A stretch of DNA of 64,000 nucleotides from Helicobacter_D sp964464895. GTDB taxonomy: Bacteria; Campylobacterota; Campylobacteria; Campylobacterales; Helicobacteraceae. The stretch is from NCBI GenBank assembly GCA_964464895.1, contig CAYXGY010000001.1, forward strand, positions 1 through 64,000, written 5' to 3'. The position numbers were made by a program, and so were the translations under genes. The notes under the pieces are model-generated. The model was not told the DNA's origin and ran no database searches. It saw only the letters and a program-made list of their open reading frames with translations. The stretch's first letter is position 1. Every line of letters starts with the position of its first letter. This document shows positions 1 through 8,671 of the stretch, piece by piece.

Positions 1-40
1 ATTTGCAAGAATGCAAGAGTAACACACATTGCAAGTGATG

Positions 41-54
41 CTTGTAATGACGCA
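41..54. repeat. Copy of a 14-bp intergenic repeat end
   Basis: The 14 bases CTTGTAATGACGCA occur here and again, identically, at 57759-57772 in the gap between the porin and penicillin-binding protein genes. The reverse complement begins TGCGTCATT, like the starts of the repeat copies at 51664, 55896 and 57585. It lies just downstream of the aldolase-like gene. Only part of a copy may lie in the window, so the element boundary is unknown. Confidence 0.4.
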
Positions 55-58
55 AAGC

Positions 59-676
59 TTAAATATCAAATAAATCTTGCGTTTGTTTGCTACCCTCAAG
101 CAAACTGCTAAAATGCAAGATTCTACATGTGTTTTCTAAGAGGGCAAAGAGCTTAGATAAAACTTGTAAATCACGATGATAAGCATAAACTCCATAACCG
201 CGAATCACCATAATTTTTTTGCCACTTTCTTTAAAATACCGATTGATTTCCACATCGGCGCGCTCATACCAGCTATCAAAGTCTTTAGGGTCATACACAT
301 CAAGTGCCCCAAGAACTTTATAGCCAAAGTAATCTTTAGGGATAATTTTATTATGTGTTAAGGTATAAGAAACGCTAAAGGGTGGCATTACATAAGCAAT
401 GTATTTAGCATTGGGAATATTTTGATACAGCAAAGAATGGATAAAGGCGTCCATACTTGCGTCATTCCAGCGATAGTCTCTCTTATGATAGAGCGTAATT
501 AAAGATTTTTCATCTAAATCATCAAAAATTGCATCTTTTTTATTGATGAGAAAGTGCCCCTCTTCTAATTTTGTAGAAATAGAGCCGTGAAAGATTCCAA
601 AGAAATTTTTGCGAAACATAGAAAGGGAAATCGTTTTAAGATTTTGTAAGACTTGTTTGTCTAGCATAGAATCCAT
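59..676 (-). CDS. Class II aldolase/adducin-like protein, zinc ligands apparently lost
   Basis: This 205-residue protein resembles class II aldolase/adducin domains. The early phosphate-binding region (FFGIFHGSIS, residues 25-34) and the later RG-G segment (159-162) can be aligned by eye. Active family members bind zinc with an HxH pair and a third histidine. The HxH position here reads YVMPPF (95-100), and the usual RGHG reads RGYG (159-162). Aldolase activity is therefore doubtful, and an adducin-like binding role is possible. The ATG is preceded by AAGGAA at a good distance. The M23 peptidase gene lies 9 bases upstream on the same strand, so the two are probably co-transcribed. Family assignment is fairly secure; function is unknown. 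Confidence 0.7.
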   Translation of the reverse strand: MDSMLDKQVLQNLKTISLSMFRKNFFGIFHGSISTKLEEGHFLINKKDAIFDDLDEKSLITLYHKRDYRWNDASMDAFIHSLLYQNIPNAKYIAYVMPPFSVSYTLTHNKIIPKDYFGYKVLGALDVYDPKDFDSWYERADVEINRYFKESGKKIMVIRGYGVYAYHRDLQVLSKLFALLENTCRILHFSSLLEGSKQTQDLFDI

Positions 677-685
677 TTTGTTTCC

Positions 686-1546
686 TTAGGGGTTTGTGAA
701 AAGTGCATTGGCTTGCGTGATGAAGTCTAGTGGATCTACTTGCGCTCCGCGAACAAGAATCCCAAAGTGCAAATGCGGTCCGCTAACGCGACCGGTTGCT
801 CCGCTAAGTGCAATCAAGTCCCCCTTTTCTACGATTTGTCCTACTTCTACTTTTAATTCACTGCAATGATAATACATACTAAAAATTCCTTCCCCGTGGT
901 CTAAGACGACAGAACCACCAGCCAAAAAACGATTTTTGGCAATTACAACTTTACCCCGATTGCTTGCATAAATTTCTGTGCCAATTTTTGCTCTAAAGTC
1001 TGTGCCACTATGGTAGCTTTTTAACTCATTATTGAATACGCGCGCACTTCCAAAAGGGCTTGTAATCACGCTTTGCATAGGATAGATAAACACAGAATCC
1101 CAGAGTCTTTCTTGGCTATAATTGCTGTAAATCTTGTTTGCTTCTTCTCGCTCTTGTTTGATTCTTTCTTGATTTTTAGGATTAGGCTTGACTTTGTTAG
1201 GGTTTGCTTGGATTTGCTCTTTGGTGTAATTTCCTGCAATCACTTGGATTGATGCGCCATTTTCTAATGGAATCGTAGAAGCAGGAGTGCGATAAGGAAT
1301 AGAAAGAATTGAGATTTTTTGGGATTTATCTGTTGGGTGTGGAATCCAAGAATAGGTTTTTTGGTTGATTTTAATAGGTTTTGGATTTTGTGCTTTAGTA
1401 GATAAAATAATCGTTTTACCATTTTCTACTTGAAAGGTTGCAGGCGTAGAAGTGGAATCTTGCGCCAAAAATTGGGTATTAAAAACAATAAAAACCAAAA
1501 TGAGTAATTTTTGAAATGTTGTTATACGAGATTTTAGAGTCTTCAT
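686..1546 (-). CDS. M23 family peptidoglycan endopeptidase
   Basis: This 286-residue exported protein has a hydrophobic signal segment (about 12-28), a linker and a C-terminal LytM/M23 domain (about 155-280). The zinc-binding signatures are visible as HSGTDFR (179-185) and HLHFG (258-262), so it should be an active peptidase cutting peptide cross-links in periplasmic peptidoglycan. Related M23 enzymes in Helicobacter and Campylobacter (Csd and Pgp proteins) set helical cell shape. I cannot assign this one to a particular Csd/Pgp orthologue. The middle segment (about 110-145) is rich in Lys, Gln and Glu and probably coiled. It leads a two-gene minus-strand unit with the aldolase-like gene and is divergent from grpE. 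Confidence 0.85.
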   Translation of the reverse strand: MKTLKSRITTFQKLLILVFIVFNTQFLAQDSTSTPATFQVENGKTIILSTKAQNPKPIKINQKTYSWIPHPTDKSQKISILSIPYRTPASTIPLENGASIQVIAGNYTKEQIQANPNKVKPNPKNQERIKQEREEANKIYSNYSQERLWDSVFIYPMQSVITSPFGSARVFNNELKSYHSGTDFRAKIGTEIYASNRGKVVIAKNRFLAGGSVVLDHGEGIFSMYYHCSELKVEVGQIVEKGDLIALSGATGRVSGPHLHFGILVRGAQVDPLDFITQANALFTNP

Positions 1547-1720
1547 CGGAGCTTAACCTTGAATTTTAAAGTATAAAAAGTTTAAGAATAACAGAGTTTT
1601 GCTTAAAATCAAAATGAGATGAGAAATAAAATTCATCAAAATTTTAATACAGAAATTTGTTGTTTAGGAGAGATTGCGCATAAATTTTTAAGAAAGTTTA
1701 GTTTATTTTGTTAATTTAAC

Positions 1721-1749
1721 TTGACAATAATAGACTAAAGTTATATAAT
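1721..1749 (+). promoter_or_regulatory. Consensus sigma-70 promoter for grpE-dnaK
   Basis: A perfect TTGACA (1721-1726) is followed after 17 bases by a perfect TATAAT (1744-1749), about 75 bases upstream of the grpE GTG. Campylobacterota promoters usually lack a clear -35 box, so a full consensus stands out. A second possible -10 (TAAAAT within TGCTAAAAT, ending near 1782) lies downstream. I found neither a CIRCE repeat nor an HspR-type (HAIR) repeat here. Confidence 0.7.
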
Positions 1750-1824
1750 TTTGCTTGAAATTTAGATAAATAATTGCTAAAATTCAATTTTTTAAGTTAT
1801 TCAAAATCAAAATAAGGAGCGAAA

Positions 1825-2376
1825 GTGCAAGAAGAGCAAAACGAAAATCAAGCCTTTGACGATTCGCAAGAAAAAAGTGAATTACAAGAAGAAACAATAG
1901 AAGATGCAGATTCTAAAGAAGCGTTGCAGTTGCAAATCAATGAGCTAAAAGACCAATATATGCGGGCTTATGCAGATTTTGAAAATACTAAAAAACGTTT
2001 GATTCGCGATAAAGACCAAGCATTAGAATATGCGTATGAAAAAATTGCTAAAGACTTGCTTCCAAGTCTTGATACGCTTGAAATTGCATTAAAAACAATT
2101 TGTGATTCCAAAGAAAAAAGCGAAAATCAAAATGAGATTCTAAGCAAGATTGAAGAAGGAATCGCATTGACTTTGGATAATTTGCTAAAAACACTAGCAA
2201 AGCACGGGATTGAGCCCATCTTGACAGAGGGAGGGTTTGACCCCAATTTCCACGATGCAATTATGCAGGTGCAAAGTGAGGAACATCAGTCTGGCGAGAT
2301 TGTTGCAGAAATGCAAAAAGGCTATAAGTATAAAGAAAGGGTTTTGCGTCCCTCTATGGTGAGTATTGCAAAGTAG
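1825..2376 (+). CDS. grpE: Nucleotide exchange factor GrpE
   Basis: The 183-residue protein has the GrpE plan: an acidic, Gln/Glu-rich N-terminus (1-35), a long coiled coil containing YADFENTKKR (about 50-60), and a C-terminal beta domain ending LRPSMVSIAK. It releases ADP from DnaK in the cytoplasmic Hsp70 cycle. It starts at GTG behind AAGGAG, and dnaK follows 42 bases later, so the two form an operon. In H. pylori this operon begins with the repressor gene hrcA. Here hrcA is absent, and the M23 peptidase gene runs divergently instead. Confidence 0.95.
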   Translation: MQEEQNENQAFDDSQEKSELQEETIEDADSKEALQLQINELKDQYMRAYADFENTKKRLIRDKDQALEYAYEKIAKDLLPSLDTLEIALKTICDSKEKSENQNEILSKIEEGIALTLDNLLKTLAKHGIEPILTEGGFDPNFHDAIMQVQSEEHQSGEIVAEMQKGYKYKERVLRPSMVSIAK

Positions 2377-2418
2377 TCATAGGAATCGCAAACATTAAAT
2401 TAAAATAAAGGATAAACA

Positions 2419-4290
2419 ATGGGAAAAGTATTAGGAATTGATTTAGGAACAACAAACTCTGCAATGGCAGTATTTGAAGGTAATGAGGCAAAGATTATTG
2501 CGAACAAAGAGGGCAAAAATACAACCCCTTCTATCGTGGCTTTTACAGATAAGGGTGAGGTATTAGTCGGCGACCCTGCGAAACGTCAGGCAATCACGAA
2601 TCCAGAAAAAACCATTTATTCTATTAAAAGAATTATGGGCTTGATGTTTAATGAAGAAAAAGCACAAGAAGCGAAAAAACGTCTCCCTTATAAAGTGGTA
2701 GATAGAAATGGTGCGTGTGCAATTGAGATTGCAGGGAAAGTCTATACTCCACAGGAAATTTCAGCAAAAATTTTGATGAAATTAAAAGCAGATGCGGAGA
2801 GTTATTTGGGTGAGGAAGTAACAGAAGCAGTCATTACTGTGCCGGCGTATTTCAATGATGCGCAAAGAAAGGCAACTAAAGAAGCGGGAACGATTGCAGG
2901 ATTGAATGTATTAAGAATCATCAATGAACCAACTTCTGCAGCTTTGGCGTATGGTTTGGATAAGAAACATTCGGAAAATATCGTAGTTTATGACTTGGGT
3001 GGAGGAACATTTGATGTTACTGTGCTTGAGACAGGAGATAATGTTGTAGAGGTTAAAGCAACAGGTGGAGACGCGTTTTTGGGAGGGGACGACTTTGATA
3101 ATGCTATTATTGATTGGGCAGCAGCAGAGTTCGAAAGCGAAAATGGAATCAATCTTAAAGGCGATGTAATGGCATTGCAACGACTTAAAGAGGCAGCAGA
3201 AAATGCGAAAAAAGAGCTAAGTAGTGCGCAAGAGACTGAAATCAACTTACCTTTCATTACCGCAGACGCAAATGGTCCTAAACACTTAGTAAAAAAACTT
3301 ACACGTGCGAAATTTGAAAGCCTCATTGAGCAATACATTAACCAAACGATTGACAAAATCGCGAATGTAATTAAAAATGCCGATTTGGGCAAAAGTGAAA
3401 TCAACGAAGTCGTAATGGTAGGCGGTTCAACTAGAATCCCAAAAGTGCAAGAGAGAGTCAAAGACTTTATCGGTAAAGAGTTGAATAAGTCTGTAAATCC
3501 TGATGAGGTTGTTTCTATGGGAGCTGCAATTCAAGGTGGTGTGCTTAAGGGAGATGTCAAAGATGTATTATTGTTAGATGTTACTCCTCTAAGCTTGGGA
3601 ATTGAAACACTAGGTGGCGTGATGACAAGAATCATTGAGAGAGGAACAACGATTCCAACAAAGAAAAATCAAGTGTTTTCAACCGCAGAGGATAATCAGC
3701 CCGCTGTTACGATTCAAGTGCTTCAAGGGGAACGTGAACTAGCGCGCGATAATAAAATGCTTGGGAACTTTGAGCTAAGCGGAATCCCTGCTGCGCCACG
3801 TGGAGTGCCACAAATTGAAGTTACTTTTGATATTGATGCCAATGGAATCTTAACTGTAAGTGCCAAAGATAAAGCAACAGGCAAAGAGCAAGAGATTAAA
3901 ATCACAGGTTCTAGCGGATTGTCTGATTCTGAAATTGAAAAAATGGTCAAAGACGCAGAACTTAATAAAGAAGAAGATAAAAAGAAAAAAGAAATCATTG
4001 AGGTGCGTAATCGAGCTGATAGCCTAGTGTATCAATCGCAAAAAAGCCTAGATGAAATGAAAGATAAAATTGACGCAAGTGAGGCAGAGAAAATCCAAGC
4101 GGCAATTTCTGCTTTGCAAGAAACGCTCAAAAACGAGAATGTCGCCAAAGAAGAGATTGACGCAAAAGTCAAGGCATTGACAGAAGCAAGCCATAAACTT
4201 GCAGAAGCAATGTATAAAAAAGATGAAAATGCACAAGGCGGCGCACAAAACAAAAAAGATGATGATGTGATTGACGCGGAAGTAGAATAA
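2419..4290 (+). CDS. dnaK: Molecular chaperone DnaK (Hsp70)
   Basis: The 623-residue protein is a full-length Hsp70. The ATPase domain starts GIDLGTTNS and contains the phosphate loop VYDLGGGTFDVT and the motif VGGSTRIPKVQ. The substrate-binding domain (about 385-500) contains DVTPLSLGIETLGG. The helical lid ends with an acidic tail (DDDVIDAEVE). It refolds unfolded proteins using ATP with GrpE and a DnaJ partner; DnaJ is not in this window. It starts at ATG after AAAGGA and is followed by a terminator-like hairpin. Confidence 0.98.
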   Translation: MGKVLGIDLGTTNSAMAVFEGNEAKIIANKEGKNTTPSIVAFTDKGEVLVGDPAKRQAITNPEKTIYSIKRIMGLMFNEEKAQEAKKRLPYKVVDRNGACAIEIAGKVYTPQEISAKILMKLKADAESYLGEEVTEAVITVPAYFNDAQRKATKEAGTIAGLNVLRIINEPTSAALAYGLDKKHSENIVVYDLGGGTFDVTVLETGDNVVEVKATGGDAFLGGDDFDNAIIDWAAAEFESENGINLKGDVMALQRLKEAAENAKKELSSAQETEINLPFITADANGPKHLVKKLTRAKFESLIEQYINQTIDKIANVIKNADLGKSEINEVVMVGGSTRIPKVQERVKDFIGKELNKSVNPDEVVSMGAAIQGGVLKGDVKDVLLLDVTPLSLGIETLGGVMTRIIERGTTIPTKKNQVFSTAEDNQPAVTIQVLQGERELARDNKMLGNFELSGIPAAPRGVPQIEVTFDIDANGILTVSAKDKATGKEQEIKITGSSGLSDSEIEKMVKDAELNKEEDKKKKEIIEVRNRADSLVYQSQKSLDEMKDKIDASEAEKIQAAISALQETLKNENVAKEEIDAKVKALTEASHKLAEAMYKKDENAQGGAQNKKDDDVIDAEVE

Positions 4291-4297
4291 TCTCTTG

Positions 4298-4325
4298 AGA
4301 ATCCCTTAGGGGATTCTTTGTTGTA
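4298..4325 (+). terminator. Terminator-like hairpin after dnaK
   Basis: AGAATCCC (4298-4305) pairs with GGGATTCT (4310-4317) across a 4-base loop and is followed by a T-rich run (TTGTTGT). It starts 8 bases after the dnaK stop codon and fits a rho-independent terminator with an imperfect U tract. Confidence 0.7.
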
Positions 4326-4660
4326 TAATTCAACTTTTCTCCTAGCTATCTACTAGCGATTTTAAATATTTAGCAAGCAATCCATTAATGCAAATTTTAT
4401 TTCTAAGATTTAAATCCCTCTTTTGTAAGAATTTTTTAACAAATTATAAAATTTAAAATTATAGAAGAATTGCAAGATTATTTCATCGCAGAAATGCTTT
4501 TTGGCTACGCGAATGAGGTTTTTATCTCGTAAATCCTTTTTGCCTTGTATTAAGATTCTTTCTTCAAAAAGCTTACAAGAGGAATTAAATAGACAATTAT
4601 AAAAGCATTTGTATTCTTAAATTATTTCGCAAATAGCAAGATGAAAACTTAATTAATAGT
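4326..4660. other. Gene-free stretch between dnaK and rpsU
   Basis: About 400 bases separate dnaK from the convergent rpsU. No open frame with a start codon and ribosome site was found. One short open piece (4464-4532) would encode a plausible-looking C-terminal peptide ending in ...FGYANEVFIS and a stop. It has an in-frame stop not far upstream and no start signal, so it may be a gene remnant or chance. No tRNA-like fold was seen. Confidence 0.5.
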
Positions 4661-4661
4661 T

Positions 4662-4701
4662 TAGAAGAAAAAAGCTGTAAGATTCCATAATGGAATCTTA
4701 C
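4662..4701 (-). terminator. Terminator of rpsU
   Basis: GTAAGATTCCA (4677-4687) and TGGAATCTTAC (4691-4701) form an 11-bp perfect stem with a 3-base loop. Read on the minus strand, the stem lies just beyond the rpsU stop and is followed by AGCTTTTTTC, which supplies the U tract. Confidence 0.85.
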
Positions 4702-4706
4702 TTTTC

Positions 4707-4919
4707 TTAGAGCCTTGATTCGTAGCGGCGAAGCATATATAAGCGTTTGAGCATTTTTTTGCGTGCGCTGATTTTTTGCTTTTTGCGCTTTTCAGTTTTT
4801 GGTTCAAAGAATCTTCTTGCGCGACTTTCAGTTACGACAAGGTTTCTGTCTGCTTGCTTTTTAAACTTTCTGTAAGCGTCATCAAAAGATTCGTTTTCCC
4901 TAACTTTAATTCCCGGCAT
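4707..4919 (-). CDS. rpsU: 30S ribosomal protein S21
   Basis: The 70-residue, strongly basic protein starts MPGIKVRENESFDDAYRKFK and matches bS21, a small-subunit protein that helps initiation by contacting the 3' end of 16S rRNA. The C-terminal half is a run of Lys/Arg-rich helices ending RRYESRL. Length fits the family. It has its own strong terminator, so it appears to be a single-gene unit convergent with dnaK and divergent from ccoG. Confidence 0.97.
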   Translation of the reverse strand: MPGIKVRENESFDDAYRKFKKQADRNLVVTESRARRFFEPKTEKRKKQKISARKKMLKRLYMLRRYESRL

Positions 4920-5088
4920 CTAAATCACCACCTTTGTGTGTAAATTTAGCTTTAATAAAAAAGCTTTGGATTCTATCGTAAAAACTTTAAGAATCAACTA
5001 AAATGGATTGAAAATAATGTCATCAATCTGTTTGAATGAATAGAATAATTTTATTTTTTCATTTATTATGGTAATATTTAGATTTTGC

Positions 5089-5094
5089 TAAAAT
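5089..5094 (+). promoter_or_regulatory. Probable -10 box upstream of ccoG
   Basis: TTTTGCTAAAAT ends at 5094, with TAAAAT as the -10 box and TG two bases upstream, about 23 bases before the ccoG start. A T-rich stretch lies further upstream, typical of promoters in this phylum. No -35 box is obvious. Confidence 0.45.
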
Positions 5095-5116
5095 CAAATT
5101 CTTAAAGGAGAATGAA

Positions 5117-6478
5117 ATGAGTGTCAAGGAACGCCTATATTTCAAGAGACGTTATGTGATGTATGGGATTACTACGATTTTATTGTTCTGTATTCCTTTT
5201 ATCCAAATTAATGGTAATCAAATTTTCTTACTATCTTTTGACCATAAGCAGCTACATTTATTGGGTGTTGCTTTTGATATGCAAGAGTTATATCTGATGC
5301 CTTTTTTATTGATTTTAATGTTTTTGGCAATTTTCTTTATGACAACACTTGCGGGACGCGTATGGTGTGGTTGGGCTTGTCCGCAAACCATCTTCCGCGT
5401 GCTTTATCGTGATTTGTTGGAGACTAAGGTTTTGGGTTTGCGCAAACGAATGGAGAATCGTCAGTTAGAACCCGATATGAGTTTAGGGGCTAACAAAATC
5501 AAAAAGACTATTGCGCTTGTCATTTGGGCTGTTTTATCATTGATAGCGGCGTCTAACTTGATGTGGTATTTCGTTCCACCGACTGATTTCTTTAACTATA
5601 TTCAGAATCCACTAGAGCACAAATATTTGTTTATTTTCTTGTTAGGATTTACGATTGCATTAATTGCTGTTGTTGTGTTTATCAAAGAAAACTTCTGTAT
5701 CTATATGTGTCCTTATAGCCGTGTGCAAAGCGTTTTGTATGATAATGATACCATTATGACGGTGTATGATTATAAGAGAGGCGGAGAGGTTTTTGACGCG
5801 AAAGGGATTAAACTATGGAAAAAGCCAGAAGTGCCCAATGCAGAATGCACAGGTTGTGAAGCCTGTGTTAAAATTTGTCCTACACACATTGATATTCGTA
5901 AAGGTATGCAATTAGAGTGTATCAATTGCCTCGAATGTTCTGATGCTTGCACCAAAGTAATGGGCAAGTTAGGTAAAGCAACATTGATTTCTTGGACTAG
6001 CCCACAAAGCATTGAAGACCGCCAAAAAGTGCGTTATATGCGTTTTAAAACAATCGGTTACATTGTTGCTATGGTTGTTGTGTTCTCAGGGCTTTTGATG
6101 ATGAGCTCTAAAAAAGAGGATATGCTTTTAAATATTAATAGACAAGAGCTTTATACGATTCGTGAAAATGGACGCGTAGAAAATTCTTATGTTTTCTTGT
6201 TTCAAAACACTCAAAAAGAAGCCTATGAATTTTATTTTGAAATTGAAGATAATGCAAACATTAAAATCAAGCGTCCAAGTAAGCCATTTCGTATTGAAGC
6301 AGGAGAGAAATCTAAGCAAGTTGTCGTGCTTTATACTGAAGCAAACCTAGCGCAAGATGCACAGAAAGACACGCATATTCCATTGAATATCAAGGCTTAT
6401 ACACTAGGCAGTGAAAAACCGATTGAAGTCTTTAGGAAAAGTGTATTTATTTTCCCACCAAGTAAAGCATTGCAATAG
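5117..6478 (+). CDS. ccoG: Cytochrome c oxidase accessory protein CcoG
   Basis: The 453-residue membrane protein has several transmembrane helices, the motif VWCGWACPQT after the first helices, and two [4Fe-4S] clusters in a cytoplasmic loop (CTGCEACVKICP and CINCLECSDACTK, about 243-280). A C-terminal immunoglobulin-like periplasmic domain follows (about 340-453). CcoG/RdxA/FixG proteins reduce copper during assembly of cbb3-type cytochrome oxidase, the microaerobic terminal oxidase of this phylum. The structural ccoNOQP genes are not in this window. It starts at ATG behind AAAGGAGA and is followed by a terminator, so it looks monocistronic. Confidence 0.95.
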   Translation: MSVKERLYFKRRYVMYGITTILLFCIPFIQINGNQIFLLSFDHKQLHLLGVAFDMQELYLMPFLLILMFLAIFFMTTLAGRVWCGWACPQTIFRVLYRDLLETKVLGLRKRMENRQLEPDMSLGANKIKKTIALVIWAVLSLIAASNLMWYFVPPTDFFNYIQNPLEHKYLFIFLLGFTIALIAVVVFIKENFCIYMCPYSRVQSVLYDNDTIMTVYDYKRGGEVFDAKGIKLWKKPEVPNAECTGCEACVKICPTHIDIRKGMQLECINCLECSDACTKVMGKLGKATLISWTSPQSIEDRQKVRYMRFKTIGYIVAMVVVFSGLLMMSSKKEDMLLNINRQELYTIRENGRVENSYVFLFQNTQKEAYEFYFEIEDNANIKIKRPSKPFRIEAGEKSKQVVVLYTEANLAQDAQKDTHIPLNIKAYTLGSEKPIEVFRKSVFIFPPSKALQ

Positions 6479-6486
6479 GATTATAG

Positions 6487-6525
6487 AATCGCTAAGCTTT
6501 CGTGCTTGGCGATTTTAAGTTTATT
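6487..6525 (+). terminator. Terminator-like hairpin after ccoG
   Basis: AATCGCTAAGC (6487-6497) pairs with GCTTGGCGATT (6504-6514), allowing one T-G pair, and is followed by TTAAGTTTATT. It begins 9 bases after the ccoG stop. Confidence 0.7.
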
Positions 6526-6538
6526 ATAAAGGCAAAGT

Positions 6539-7603
6539 ATGCAGAAAGCCGGAATCTATTTTTTTCTTGTTATTTTTGCTTTGACATTGTTTGCGCTCTT
6601 TAAACTCTATTCTCCCTTTTTGATGAATTTATTGATTGCATTTTTGCTATTTATTGCAACACAGAATATTTATTATGCGATTCTAGGGCGCATAAAATCC
6701 CGATGGATTTCTACTTTTTTGCTTACTTTTTTACTTGTAGTTCTTTGCTTTTTGCCTATTTTTTATATTCTTTTAAACCTATTAACTTTAGCGACTAATT
6801 TGGAATTAGGGAATTTCCAAAATTTTTTATCAGATTTGCAAGTGCGCTTAGGAGGATATGGGAAAGAAATCTTTGCTTATATGCCAGAATTGTTACAAAA
6901 AGAAGTAAATGAGTGGCTAGCACATTTTTCTACGGTTGATTGGAGTGAGGTGGCAAAAAGAAGTCTAAGTATTGTTGCAAAAATTTCTCAAAATAGTTTT
7001 TATTTTTTGAGTGATACATTATTCATTTTAGTTTTTTTATTCTTTTTTTATTACTATGGAAGCTCACTAGGGCAGTATTTCTTAGAATTGATTCCTATGG
7101 AACCAGCTTATATCAAGTCGCTTTATAATGAAGTCAGTGCTGTGATTAGTGTTGTGTTTTATTCCTCTATTTTTTCCATGCTTTTACAGGGCACATTGTT
7201 TGGAGTCCTAATGGCTTTTTTTGGATATAATGCTCTTTTGTTGGGTGTTTTTTATGGTTTTGCCTCGCTTGTGCCTGTGGTTGGTGGAAGTTTAGTTTGG
7301 CTACCAGTTGTAGGATATGAATTATATTTGGGAAATTATAGTTATGCAATTGTTATTGCGCTGTATTCTATTATTGTTATTGCAACATTGGCGGACAATG
7401 GAGTGAAGCCTTTGATTATTAGTTTTATTAACCGCGTATTAATTAAGACTCCACTTAAAATTAACGAGATGTTAATTTTCTTTGCCATTCTTGCAGGGCT
7501 TACAAGTTTTGGATTTTGGGGTATCGTCTTTGGTCCCGCAATTACCGCGTTATTTATCGCATTACTTAGGGTTTATAAGATTCTTTATAGAGACAAAGTT
7601 TAA
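6539..7603 (+). CDS. AI-2E family transporter
   Basis: This 354-residue protein has about eight hydrophobic segments and the layout of the AI-2E/PerM permease family: an N-terminal helix pair, a soluble stretch around 95-150 and a C-terminal membrane block. The family signature region is seen as FFGYNALLLGVFYGFASLVPVVGG. Members export varied small molecules or ions, and only some act on autoinducer-2, so the substrate cannot be named. The gene starts at ATG 24 bases beyond the ccoG hairpin stem; mnmH follows after 54 bases. Confidence 0.85.
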   Translation: MQKAGIYFFLVIFALTLFALFKLYSPFLMNLLIAFLLFIATQNIYYAILGRIKSRWISTFLLTFLLVVLCFLPIFYILLNLLTLATNLELGNFQNFLSDLQVRLGGYGKEIFAYMPELLQKEVNEWLAHFSTVDWSEVAKRSLSIVAKISQNSFYFLSDTLFILVFLFFFYYYGSSLGQYFLELIPMEPAYIKSLYNEVSAVISVVFYSSIFSMLLQGTLFGVLMAFFGYNALLLGVFYGFASLVPVVGGSLVWLPVVGYELYLGNYSYAIVIALYSIIVIATLADNGVKPLIISFINRVLIKTPLKINEMLIFFAILAGLTSFGFWGIVFGPAITALFIALLRVYKILYRDKV

Positions 7604-7657
7604 GCAAAAAATCTTTGGTCAATTTTGTGATTCTATCTGAATGTTTAGGAGAAATAA

Positions 7658-8662
7658 ATGACAAAAGCTATTCCAATTGGAGAGTTTTTAAACACGGATT
7701 TATCCTTAATCATTGATGCGCGCTCGCCAAGAGAATACGCGGAATCGCATATCGTAGGGGCGCAGAATTTCCCTGTGTTAAACGATGCGGAATACCAGCA
7801 GATTGGCACGCTTTATCGTCAAGATTCTTTTAAGGCAAAAGTGATAGGAGCGAGTTTTGTCAGTCAAAATATCGCAAAGCATTTATTGGTTTTGAAAGAT
7901 AAGATAAGCCCGCAAAACCCCTTTGGCATTTATTGCGCACGCGGCGGTATGCGAAGCCACGCATTTTTCATTGTATTGCAGAATATTGGCTATCAAGTCG
8001 TGTTATTAGAGGGGGGTTATAAATCTTATCGCAAGGAAGTTGTAAAGTCTCTTGAGAGTTTTCCTTTGCAGCATTTCGTTACGCTTGTGGGACAAACAGG
8101 GAGTGGCAAGAGTGAAATTATCCGAAACTTTAGAGATTCTTTGGATATTGAGGGAATCGCAAATCATTTAGGTTCAAGTTTTGGTGCGATTTGTGGGAAA
8201 CAACCAAGTGTAAAAATGTTTCAAAATTTGCTTTTTACGCGTCTTAAGGCGTTAGAAAATGCTCCCTTTGTCTTAGTTGAGGGAGAGAGTAAGAGGCTTG
8301 GAGGGCTTATTTTGCCTACTCCCCTCTACCAGTCTTATCAAAATGCTCCCAAGATTCTTATTGTCGCACCATTGGAACAAAGAGTGCAGAGAATCGTAGC
8401 GCAATATGGTAAAATTTCATCTCAATTTTTTGAAAATTCTATGCAAAAGATTGCGCCTTTTATGAAAAAGGAATTTTGGAGAGAGGCTAAAAATGCCTTT
8501 TATGCCAGAGATTTAATGCGCACAGCGGAGATTTTGCTACTAGAATATTATGATAAAGTGTATAAAAAAGAATCTTATCTCTGTGCAATCTCCTATCAGA
8601 ATCTTTCCCAAGTCATTGCGGATATTCAGGATTTTGCTACGGGATTTTATCAATTAAAATAA
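7658..8662 (+). CDS. mnmH: tRNA 2-selenouridine synthase MnmH (SelU)
   Basis: The 334-residue protein joins an N-terminal rhodanese domain to a P-loop domain. The rhodanese loop reads YCARGGMRS with Cys93 as the expected catalytic residue, and the Walker A motif GQTGSGKS lies near 145-152. The enzyme geranylates and then selenates 2-thiouridine at the wobble base of tRNA-Lys, -Glu and -Gln, using selenophosphate. The selenophosphate synthase gene selD is not in the window. It starts at ATG behind AGGAGA, and prfB follows 9 bases later, suggesting co-transcription. A YedF-like protein at 16231 may belong to the same selenium chemistry. Confidence 0.93.
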   Translation: MTKAIPIGEFLNTDLSLIIDARSPREYAESHIVGAQNFPVLNDAEYQQIGTLYRQDSFKAKVIGASFVSQNIAKHLLVLKDKISPQNPFGIYCARGGMRSHAFFIVLQNIGYQVVLLEGGYKSYRKEVVKSLESFPLQHFVTLVGQTGSGKSEIIRNFRDSLDIEGIANHLGSSFGAICGKQPSVKMFQNLLFTRLKALENAPFVLVEGESKRLGGLILPTPLYQSYQNAPKILIVAPLEQRVQRIVAQYGKISSQFFENSMQKIAPFMKKEFWREAKNAFYARDLMRTAEILLLEYYDKVYKKESYLCAISYQNLSQVIADIQDFATGFYQLK

Positions 8663-8671
8663 AGGAAAAAT

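Noticed and set aside
1600..1824. CIRCE or HspR (HAIR) operator upstream of grpE
   Set aside because: Neither the TTAGCACTC/GAGTGCTAA pair nor CTTGAGT/ACTCAAG was found.
6539..7603. Quorum-sensing autoinducer-2 exporter
   Set aside because: The AI-2E family name does not establish the substrate, and no luxS or related gene is near.
8011..8016. Run of six G residues in mnmH
   Set aside because: Too short for frequent slippage, and the gene is intact.
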